Source: Gemmiger formicilis (GTDB taxonomy: Bacteria; Bacillota; Clostridia; Oscillospirales; Ruminococcaceae). Taken from it: a DNA stretch of 64,000 bases. The translations under genes were made by a program, and so were the position numbers. The stretch covers positions 124,001-188,000 of the forward strand of contig NZ_JACJJP010000002.1 in assembly GCF_016900095.1 (NCBI RefSeq), given 5' to 3'. Below, in pieces: positions 1-5,352 of the stretch. The notes beneath the pieces were generated by a model, which ran no database searches, was not told where the DNA came from, and saw nothing but the letters and a program-made list of their open reading frames with translations. Position 1 is the stretch's first letter. Each line of letters opens with the position of its first letter.

Positions 1-705
1 TTGGGGTATGAGTTTCTGGACGAATCCGGTCAGCCCATCGCCCCCGGTGCGGCCGGGTTGGCGGAGCTGTGCACCATCCGGACGGACCATGTGCTGCCCC
101 AGCTGGCCCAGTGCAGCTTCAAGATTGCCTGTGACGTCGTCAACCCCCTGTGCGGTCCCCAAGGATGCAGTGCGGTGTACGGGCCTCAGAAAGGAGCCAC
201 CCCGGCTATGATCAAGAAGATGGACGACTGGCTGAACCGGTATGCCGTTCTGGCCGCCCGGCTGTGCCCAGGCAAGGCAGACCCGGACCATCCCGGCGCC
301 GGCGCGGCGGGCGGCATGGGCTTTGCTTTTTTGGCTTTTACCAACGCAGTTCTGGAGTCGGGCATCGACATCGTTCTGGCAGAAACAGACCTGGCCTCTT
401 ATGTCCGCGACGCCGATCTGGTGGTTACCGGGGAAGGGCGCCTGGATGGCCAGTCCGCCATGGGAAAAGCTCCGGTGGGGGTGGCCCGGCTGGCCAAGCA
501 GTACGGCAAGCCGGTGGTTGCTTTTGCGGGCAGTGTGACCCCGGACGCCGTTGCCTGCAACGGGGCGGGGATCGATGCCTTTTTCCCTATCCTGCGTGGG
601 GTCAGTACACTGGAAGAGGCCATGGCCCCCGACAATGCCCGGCGGAACCTGACCGATACAGCGGAACAGGTCTTCCGGCTCTGGAAAACTGTGGGTAAAA
701 GATAA
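1..705 (+). CDS. glxK: Glycerate kinase, C-terminal part (cut by window start)
   Basis: The visible 234 residues match the C-terminal portion of family 1 glycerate kinases (GlxK/GarK), which phosphorylate D-glycerate with ATP and are normally about 375-380 residues, so roughly 140 N-terminal residues lie upstream of the window. Diagnostic stretches are CDVVNPLCGPQGCSAVYGPQKG, here near residues 44-65, the glycine-rich GAGAAGGMGFAF near 99-110, and the nucleotide-site segment VVTGEGRLDGQSAMGKAP near 141-158. The TTG at position 1 is probably an internal codon, not the start. The gene ends normally at a TAA and is followed by a weak hairpin. Its last 300 bases are overlapped antisense by the tail of a broken HTH gene. 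Family call is secure; physiological role (glycerate or tartronate use) is inferred. Confidence 0.9.
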   Translation: MGYEFLDESGQPIAPGAAGLAELCTIRTDHVLPQLAQCSFKIACDVVNPLCGPQGCSAVYGPQKGATPAMIKKMDDWLNRYAVLAARLCPGKADPDHPGAGAAGGMGFAFLAFTNAVLESGIDIVLAETDLASYVRDADLVVTGEGRLDGQSAMGKAPVGVARLAKQYGKPVVAFAGSVTPDAVACNGAGIDAFFPILRGVSTLEEAMAPDNARRNLTDTAEQVFRLWKTVGKR

Positions 706-1016
706 AACGGATGGACCAAACGAAACGGCACACTGCCACAGCGGTGTGCCGCTTTGTTGTGGGGCGGGTAACGACTCAGCCGTTGACAGCGCCGCAGGTA
801 AGCGGCCACGTCCGCCTTGGCGATCTTGTAGCAGCGGGTGCGCTTGCCGGTGTGGAGGCAGGGCACCAGCCCGTTCTGGAGTAGGTAGAGCGAGGTGCGG
901 GTGCCGATGTGGCAGGCAATGCGGAAGTCGTTGCGGCTCATGGGATCGGGATAGGGCGCCAGCAGCGCGTCGATCTCCTTTGCCAGCCGGTCTTGAGAAA
1001 TAGTTTGTTCGTTCAT
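399..1016 (-). CDS. Small HTH (excisionase-like) DNA-binding protein with replaced C-terminus
   Basis: Starting at ATG 1016 (the longer frame from 1193 has no ribosome binding site; AAGGAGAAT lies just before 1016) the first about 80 residues form a compact helix-turn-helix protein of a type common in clostridial integrative elements: NDFRIACHIGTRTSLYLLQ, then CLHTGKRTRCYKIAKADVAAYL. In relatives I recall the protein ends some 30-40 residues after this domain. Here the frame instead runs on, without family features, through the glycerate kinase terminator and 307 bases antisense into that gene, stopping at 399. The most likely reading is that the native 3' end was lost at about 770-790 and the remaining tail is accidental. 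It may be an excisionase or element regulator, given the tRNA fragment 350 bases away. Function is inferred only from the fold. Confidence 0.5.
   Translation of the reverse strand: MNEQTISQDRLAKEIDALLAPYPDPMSRNDFRIACHIGTRTSLYLLQNGLVPCLHTGKRTRCYKIAKADVAAYLRRCQRLSRYPPHNKAAHRCGSVPFRLVHPFYLLPTVFQSRKTCSAVSVRFRRALSGAMASSSVLTPRRIGKKASIPAPLQATASGVTLPAKATTGLPYCLASRATPTGAFPMADWPSRRPSPVTTRSASRT
726..756 (+). terminator. Hairpin downstream of glycerate kinase
   Basis: An 8-bp stem (CGGCACAC at 726-733 with GTGTGCCG at 744-751) followed by CTTTGTTG lies 20 bases after the glycerate kinase stop. The T-run is poor, so it is only a likely terminator. Confidence 0.5.
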
Positions 1017-1208
1017 GGTCGGATTCTCCTTTGATGATATTCGGACCCGGAGAAACCGTATCTGTACGACAAGATTCTTGAATTTTGGGGCGATTTTCTC
1101 GCCTGCGGGGAAATTCTGCGCCGGGACAAACCGGCCAGAACCTGCCCCGGCGGGCCGGATGCCCTGCCGGTTATCTTGCACGGCATCTTGCATTTTTCCC
1201 GGAAGGCG

Positions 1209-1237
1209 TTGCTTTTCGCCCCAAAGGGCGGTACTAT
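1209..1237 (+). promoter_or_regulatory. Possible promoter upstream of tRNA-Ser fragment
   Basis: TTGCTT (1209-1214), a 17-base spacer and TACTAT (1232-1237) read toward the tRNA fragment and the antitoxin gene. Match is moderate and nothing proves use. Confidence 0.3.
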
Positions 1238-1295
1238 ACTTTTACTTGTACCCACGCGGTTTTCTGAGCGAATGTGCCGGGAATCTGCGTGGTGT

Positions 1296-1332
1296 GGTCA
1301 AAATGGGCCGGACGAAACGGCCTGTTTTGACC
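1296..1332. other. 15-bp inverted repeat next to the tRNA fragment
   Basis: GGTCAAAATGGGCCG (1296-1310) pairs with CGGCCTGTTTTGACC (1318-1332) over all 15 positions using two G-U wobbles, with a 7-base loop. There is no T-run on either strand, so a recombination arm, regulator site or cruciform is as likely as a terminator. Confidence 0.5.
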
Positions 1333-1366
1333 CTGGGGGAGCACAGACGGCATTGGGGTGACAAAA

Positions 1367-1425
1367 CTCGAAATGCTTTAGGTCTCGAGAGAGGCGCGTG
1401 GGTTCGACTCCCACCATCTCCGCCA
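1367..1425 (+). tRNA. tRNA-Ser(CGA) 3' half, 5' half missing
   Basis: The segment reads as the 3' part of a class II serine tRNA. It contains an anticodon-loop-like CTCGAAA (1367-1373, anticodon CGA), a long variable arm GTCTC-GAGA-GAGGC with five pairs, a T-arm GTGGG-TTCGACT-CCCAC, and the acceptor 3' strand CATCTCC followed by GCCA. The sequence that should form the acceptor 5' strand, D-arm and anticodon 5' strand does not fit: the nearest candidate gives wobbles and a mismatch and no D-arm. I therefore read it as a fragment, as left when an integrative element uses a tRNA gene as attachment site. tmRNA was considered and disfavoured because of the variable arm and the discriminator G. Confidence 0.5.
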
Positions 1426-1430
1426 AATGG

Positions 1431-1468
1431 GGAGGCAAGGACGGAAACGTCCTTGCCTCCTGTTTTTT
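1431..1468 (+). terminator. Terminator directly behind tRNA fragment
   Basis: A perfect 12-bp stem (GGAGGCAAGGAC at 1431-1442, GTCCTTGCCTCC at 1449-1460) is followed by TGTTTTTT. This is a strong intrinsic terminator five bases after the CCA end, as expected of a tRNA gene. Confidence 0.85.
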
Positions 1469-1479
1469 AGGAGGCAGAA

Positions 1480-1668
1480 ATGGCACCTGTTACCAAAGAG
1501 CAAGCCCTGAAAAGCGCGTTGGCATCTTCTGCGATGGAAGGTTTCCCGGTTACGTCGGAAGTGACGCGGAACTGTCAAAGGTTGCTGAATGGTGAGTGGG
1601 ATGTAAACGATCTGGTTGATTCTGTTCTGAAAAAGGCGAGTATCCACAAGCGCGCCTTACTTTTGTAG
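1480..1668 (+). CDS. VbhA-type antitoxin (Fic inhibitor), orphan
   Basis: This is a 62-residue helical protein with a strong AGGAGG ribosome binding site 8 bases before the ATG. Residues 16-21 contain SSAMEG, which fits the VbhA inhibitory motif (S/T)xxxE(G/N). The following helix-rich part (VTSEVTRNCQRLLNGEWDVN) resembles the antitoxin VbhA family, where 'E..xLxxxVxNGExxxDE' is usual. VbhA proteins block the AMPylating active site of a Fic toxin encoded directly downstream. No Fic gene (motif HPFxxGNG) is present here: 175 noncoding bases and a truncated transporter gene follow. It may be a relic of a lost toxin-antitoxin pair, or may neutralise a Fic protein encoded elsewhere. Confidence 0.6.
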   Translation: MAPVTKEQALKSALASSAMEGFPVTSEVTRNCQRLLNGEWDVNDLVDSVLKKASIHKRALLL

Positions 1669-1842
1669 CCTTGTTCCACATAAACCGTCTGGCGGTATTT
1701 AACTGATTAACAAAATTGTAAGGGGCTGTGGTTGGAACCTTTCTTGAACCATCTTGTGGTAGGAGTAATGCACCGATCCACAACATCCCTTACAGTGTAG
1801 CACAGCCCTTGGAGAGGGGCTCTAAAAACTACTACTCTATAA
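1669..1842. other. Noncoding junction segment with imperfect inverted repeat
   Basis: No convincing gene. AAGGGGCTGTG near 1720-1730 is complementary to CACAGCCCTT at 1801-1810, and an inner pair (TGTAAGGGG near 1718 and CCCTTACA near 1787) adds to it. It could be the end of an insertion sequence or element. An AT-rich stretch follows, and homology to oligopeptide-binding protein begins at about 1843-1850, which places the junction. Confidence 0.4.
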
Positions 1843-2172
1843 TACAAGGATGAATGGACGATGAAAGGCTGGGGCGCCGACTACAACGATGCCCAGAGCT
1901 TCCTGGAGCTGTTTGAGACCGGAAACACCTACAACGACTGCCATTACTCCAACCCTGAATACGACAAGCTGATGGAAGAAGCCTCCAACAGCACCGGTGA
2001 CGACCGCATCGCCCTGATGCAGCAGGCCGAAAAGCTGCTGGTTTCCGACGACGCCGCCATCGGCCCCACCTTCTTCCAGACCCGCAGCTGGGTTTGCAAG
2101 GACAACGTCACCGGCATCGTCCGCAACGGCGTGGGTCTGCGCTGCGATTATAAGTGGGCGGATATCGCCTGA
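1843..2172 (+). pseudogene. Oligopeptide ABC transporter substrate-binding protein, C-terminal fragment
   Basis: About 105-108 residues match the C-terminus of the DppA/OppA-type binding proteins (SBP_bac_5), which capture peptides outside the cell. Typical signatures are GWGADYNDAQSFLELFETGNT, NPEYDKLMEEA and the closing IGPTFFQTRSWVCKDNVTGIVRNGVG segment. Full-length members are about 520-560 residues and start with a lipoprotein signal, so four fifths of the gene are missing. The open frame reaches back only to a stop at 1840-1842, and no ribosome binding site precedes ATG 1861. The fragment is probably not expressed. It marks the right edge of the deletion or insertion scar. Confidence 0.85.
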
Positions 2173-2201
2173 TCCCCATTTTCCCATGGCGTGAAATCGA
2201 A

Positions 2202-2236
2202 GAGGCTGTTGCGTGAAAACGGTAACAGCCTCTTTG
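2202..2236 (+). terminator. Terminator after oligopeptide-binding fragment
   Basis: GAGGCTGTT (2202-2210) pairs with AACAGCCTC (2224-2232), followed by TTTG. The native terminator of the truncated gene appears to be kept. Confidence 0.65.
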
Positions 2237-2306
2237 TATCCCGGGATGAATCCGGCCGTGGTCGAAGACACCCACATTCCATCTAGAGTTTAAGGAGACA
2301 ACTATC

Positions 2307-2680
2307 ATGAATCAAGTTTCTACCAGCAAAGCCCCCGCCGCCATCGGTCCTTACTGCCAGGCTGTTGTGCACAACGGTCTGGTGTTCACCTCCGGTCAGG
2401 TCCCGCTGGACCCGGCCACCGGCAGCGTGGCGGGGGCACCATCGAACAGCAGAGCCGCCAGGTGTGCGAGAACCTCAGCGCCGTGCTGGCCGCTGCCGGT
2501 TCCGGCATGGACAAGGTGATCAAGACCACCTGCTTTTTGAGCGATATGGGCAACTTTGCCGCCTTCAACGACGTCTATGCCGAATACTTCACCCAGAAAC
2601 CCGCCCGCAGCTGCGTGGCGGTGCGCACCCTGCCCAAGAACGTGCTGGTGGAAGTGGAATGTGTTGCGGTGGTGGACTGA
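2307..2680 (+). pseudogene. ridA: RidA/YjgF family enamine/imine deaminase, frameshifted
   Basis: RidA proteins hydrolyse reactive enamine/imine intermediates released by PLP enzymes. The N-terminal half (MNQVSTSKAPAAIGPYCQAV ... SGQVPLDPATGSVAG, from ATG 2307) and the C-terminal half (QVCENLSAVLAAAGSGMDKV ... KTTCFLSDMGNFAAFNDVYAEYF ... VEVECVAVVD, ending 2680) are both typical but lie in different frames. Adding one G to the five-G run at 2432-2436 restores a normal protein of about 125 residues, including the GGTIEQQSRQVCEN junction. An error in a homopolymer or a recent 1-base deletion fits. A GGAGA ribosome binding site precedes the start. The gene ends one base before an aminotransferase start, so the pair is probably co-transcribed, which suits RidA protecting that PLP enzyme. 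Confidence 0.85.
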
Positions 2681-2681
2681 G

Positions 2682-3905
2682 ATGGGCATCCGAGAAAAAC
2701 TCAATTCCCGGTTTGCCCCGCTGCAGGGCGGGTTGTTCCTCAACGTGACCAAGGCGGACGTGGGTGAAGGCACCGGCAACTTCCAGAAAGCCGGCGGCGA
2801 CGTCATGGCCTGGGCCGATCCCTTCTACCCAGACCCCAGCATTCCCGAATCGGTGAAGGAAGCCATGCGCCAGGCGCTGGAGAGCGGCATCCCCGCCCAC
2901 TACACCATGCCCATCGGCATGCTGGAACTGCGCCAGGCCCTGGCGGAACATATCACCGAAACCACCGGCCTGCCCATTGACCCCAGCCGGAATGTGATCG
3001 TCACCCCCGGTTCGGACAGCGGGCTGCTCTACGCCATGATGCCCTTCCTGGAAGCGGGGGATGCGGTGCTGGTTCCGGACCCCAGCTATCCCTCCAATTT
3101 CCTGGACCCGGCGCTGCTGGGAGCGGTGCCGGTGCCGGTACCGCTGCGGGAAGAAAACAACTATCAGCCTGAAATTGAGGAATTCCGCAAGCGCCTTACC
3201 CCCAAAACCAAGATGGTGCTCATCACCCATCCCAACAACCCCACCACCACCGTCTTCCGCCGTCAGGCCATGGAAGAACTGTGCCGGTTCATCGTGGAAA
3301 ATGACCTGATCCTGGTCAGTGACCAGGCCTTCCAGGACCATATCTTCGACGACATCGAGTTCGTCCATCCCGCCACCCTGCCGGGCATGTGGGAGCGCAC
3401 CCTCACGGTCTGCTCCATCTCCAAGGGCATCGGGCTGTCCGGGTTCCGCATCGGGTACATCTATGCCAACGATGTGATCATGGACACCCTGTACGGCGGT
3501 GCGGTGAACGTGCTGGGCGCCCCCTGCACCCTGTCCTCCATCGGGGCCATTGCCGCCCTCAAGGACCGCCAGCACCTGGCGGACGTGTACACCCGGCTGG
3601 AACGCCGCCGCCGGCAGGCCTATGATATCCTGCACGACGTGCCCGGCGTGACCATGAAGATGTCCGAAAGCGGCATTCTCTCCTGGCTGAACGTTTCCCG
3701 CCTGGGTACCGACGAGGAGGTGTGCACCCGCCTGCAGGAGGAGGCACGCATCCTGGTCAACCAGGGTTCCCCGTACGGCAGTCAGGGCAAAGGCCACATC
3801 CGCATCGTCACCGCCTGCTTTGCCTCGGATGAGGAGGCCGCCCGGCGGTTTACACGCATCCGGGATGTGCTGCTGAAAATGGCGGCGGAAAAAGGGCTTG
3901 TCTGA
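2682..3905 (+). CDS. PLP-dependent aminotransferase, class I/II
   Basis: This is a 407-residue fold-type I aminotransferase. PLP landmarks are visible: GSDSGLLYA (phosphate-binding region, near 107-115), THPNNPTTT near 180, SDQAF near 214, and the Schiff-base lysine in SISKGIGLSGFRIGY near 245-259. The conserved C-terminal arginine segment is HIRIVTACF. The long frame begins at 2556, but its first 42 residues are ridA read out of frame, so the ATG at 2682, two bases after ridA, was chosen. Substrate cannot be read off; relatives include aspartate and aromatic aminotransferases and LL-diaminopimelate-type enzymes. Coupling to ridA suggests an amino acid catabolic or salvage role. Confidence 0.88.
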   Translation: MGIREKLNSRFAPLQGGLFLNVTKADVGEGTGNFQKAGGDVMAWADPFYPDPSIPESVKEAMRQALESGIPAHYTMPIGMLELRQALAEHITETTGLPIDPSRNVIVTPGSDSGLLYAMMPFLEAGDAVLVPDPSYPSNFLDPALLGAVPVPVPLREENNYQPEIEEFRKRLTPKTKMVLITHPNNPTTTVFRRQAMEELCRFIVENDLILVSDQAFQDHIFDDIEFVHPATLPGMWERTLTVCSISKGIGLSGFRIGYIYANDVIMDTLYGGAVNVLGAPCTLSSIGAIAALKDRQHLADVYTRLERRRRQAYDILHDVPGVTMKMSESGILSWLNVSRLGTDEEVCTRLQEEARILVNQGSPYGSQGKGHIRIVTACFASDEEAARRFTRIRDVLLKMAAEKGLV

Positions 3906-3993
3906 CCGGAACGGACATCCTTTTTCGGGTAAGCCGCCGGCTTTGAAGATTCCCGGCAGCGCCCGCCCCACCGGTTTCCCCTGTGCCCATACA

Positions 3994-4040
3994 ACAAAGA
4001 GACCCGTCCCCGCAAGGGGGCGGGTCTCTTTGTGTATTTT
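3994..4040 (+). terminator. Strong terminator after aminotransferase
   Basis: A 13-bp perfect stem (ACAAAGAGACCCG with CGGGTCTCTTTGT) has a further GC-rich extension, TCCCCGCAAGGGGG, in its loop. TATTTT follows on the plus strand. Confidence 0.85.
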
Positions 4041-4041
4041 C

Positions 4042-4070
4042 TTGCCAGCGTGCACCAAAGGGGGTACAAT
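4042..4070 (+). promoter_or_regulatory. Promoter of LuxR-type regulator
   Basis: TTGCCA (4042-4047), 17-base spacer, TACAAT (4065-4070), 33 bases before the start codon. Confidence 0.7.
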
Positions 4071-4103
4071 AGAAACAAACGGACAGGGAAAGAGGAGAGA
4101 GCC

Positions 4104-5300
4104 ATGACCTACATCACGGTGCAGCAGGCGGCCCTTGCCTGGAGCATCACCGAACGCCGGGTGCAGAAATACTGCACCGAAGGCCGGATTGCGGGGGCGC
4201 GCAGGTTCGGCCGGTCCTGGCAGATTCCCGCCAACGCCCCCAAGCCGGAGGACGCCCGCCGCCCGGCCCCGCCCCGTGCCAAGGGAAAGGCCGGCCGGTC
4301 CCGCATCCCGTCCAACGCCACCCTCATGCCCCTGATGAACACCCCCTTCCGGCCGGGGGAATGCCGGCAGTTGCTGGAGGAGGTGCCCGACGGCCCGGCC
4401 AAGGAGATCGCCACCGCCGAATACCTCTACTTCAGCGGCCGGGCGGAGCAGGCCGTCTGCCGGTTGGAGCGGTATCTCACCTCCCGCAGCCGGGACACCC
4501 GGCTGTCCGCCTGTCTTTTGTACGCCTTTGCCAGTTTGTCCGGCGGGTGTATTCCCCAGGCGCGCCGTGCCCTGGCCGAGGTCCAGAAAACCCTGGCCGA
4601 AGACCCCGAACCTGGGCGCAACGCCGCCGCCCCCTTTGTGGCGGCCACGGCGTCGGTGCTGCTGCACCTGCCTCTGCCCGACGGGACGCCCCCCGCCCGG
4701 GACTTCCTGCCCCTGCTGCCCCCGGGGCTGCGGGCCTTTGCTTTGTATGTGCAGGCCCACTACCTCTACCTGCGGGAGGAATACCAGAAGAGCATCGGCA
4801 TGGTGGAAGCCACCCTGGCCATGGGGGCGGAAAGCTATCCCATCCCGGCCATCTACCTGCATCTGGTGGCGGTGATGGATTACATGAGCCTGCGCTGCCC
4901 CGAACAGGCCCAGAAACATCTGCTGGCAGCCTGGGACCTGGCCCGCCCCGACGACCTGATCGAAGGGTTCGGGGAACACCACGGACTGCTGGGCGGCATG
5001 CTGGAAGCGGCGATCAAGCCCCAGTGGCCGGAGGATTTCAAGCGCATCATCGAGATCACCTACCGCTTTTCGGCGGGGTGGCGCAAGATCCACAACCCCG
5101 ACACCGGGGACCGGGTGGCCGACAACCTGAGCACCACCGAGTTCGCCATGGCCATGCTGGCGGCCCGGGGCTGGACCAACCAGGAAATCGCCGCCCACAT
5201 GAACATGTCCTCCCACACGGTTAAGCGGTATCTGTCCCACGTGATGCAGAAGCTGAACATCACCCACCGCCAGGACCTGAAACAGTACATGCTGCAATAA
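4104..5300 (+). CDS. LuxR-family regulator with N-terminal excisionase-like HTH
   Basis: This 398-residue cytoplasmic regulator has a DNA-binding region at each end. Residues 1-50 (VQQAALAWSITERRVQKYC...GRSWQIPANAPKP) look like a MerR/excisionase-type winged HTH. Residues about 60-320 are helical and TPR-like (repeated A/L-rich helices such as RGLEEYQKSIGMVEATLAMG-type segments), with no kinase or ATPase motif. Residues 335-398 form a GerE/LuxR HTH: STTEFAMAMLAARGWTNQEI followed by HMNMSSHTVKRYLSHVMQKL. AGAGGAGAG precedes ATG 4104. It sits alone on the plus strand, tail-to-tail with the yfhO cluster. It is related to the MalT-like/LuxR regulators abundant in gut Clostridia; targets are unknown, and the envelope cluster next door is only a positional candidate. 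Confidence 0.85.
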   Translation: MTYITVQQAALAWSITERRVQKYCTEGRIAGARRFGRSWQIPANAPKPEDARRPAPPRAKGKAGRSRIPSNATLMPLMNTPFRPGECRQLLEEVPDGPAKEIATAEYLYFSGRAEQAVCRLERYLTSRSRDTRLSACLLYAFASLSGGCIPQARRALAEVQKTLAEDPEPGRNAAAPFVAATASVLLHLPLPDGTPPARDFLPLLPPGLRAFALYVQAHYLYLREEYQKSIGMVEATLAMGAESYPIPAIYLHLVAVMDYMSLRCPEQAQKHLLAAWDLARPDDLIEGFGEHHGLLGGMLEAAIKPQWPEDFKRIIEITYRFSAGWRKIHNPDTGDRVADNLSTTEFAMAMLAARGWTNQEIAAHMNMSSHTVKRYLSHVMQKLNITHRQDLKQYMLQ

Positions 5301-5312
5301 ATGTGCCCAAAC

Positions 5313-5352
5313 AAAACCACCGGACGGTTTTTTCCGTCCGGTGGTTTTCGTT
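5313..5352. terminator. Bidirectional terminator between luxR-type gene and yfhO
   Basis: A perfect 15-bp stem, AAAACCACCGGACGG with CCGTCCGGTGGTTTT around a T6 loop, lies between two converging genes and carries A and T runs at its feet. Confidence 0.9.

Noticed and set aside
1067-1425. tmRNA (ssrA) ending at 1425
   Set aside because: The 3' end looks similar, but no matching 5' strand or tag frame exists 300-360 bases upstream, and the variable arm and discriminator G fit tRNA-Ser.
2307-2519. A complete 70-residue protein from the first ridA frame
   Set aside because: Residues after the G run lose all similarity, whereas the other frame continues RidA exactly.
2589-5297. A 902-residue open frame on the minus strand
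   Set aside because: It is antisense to the aminotransferase and LuxR-type genes, low complexity, and crosses a strong terminator and a promoter.
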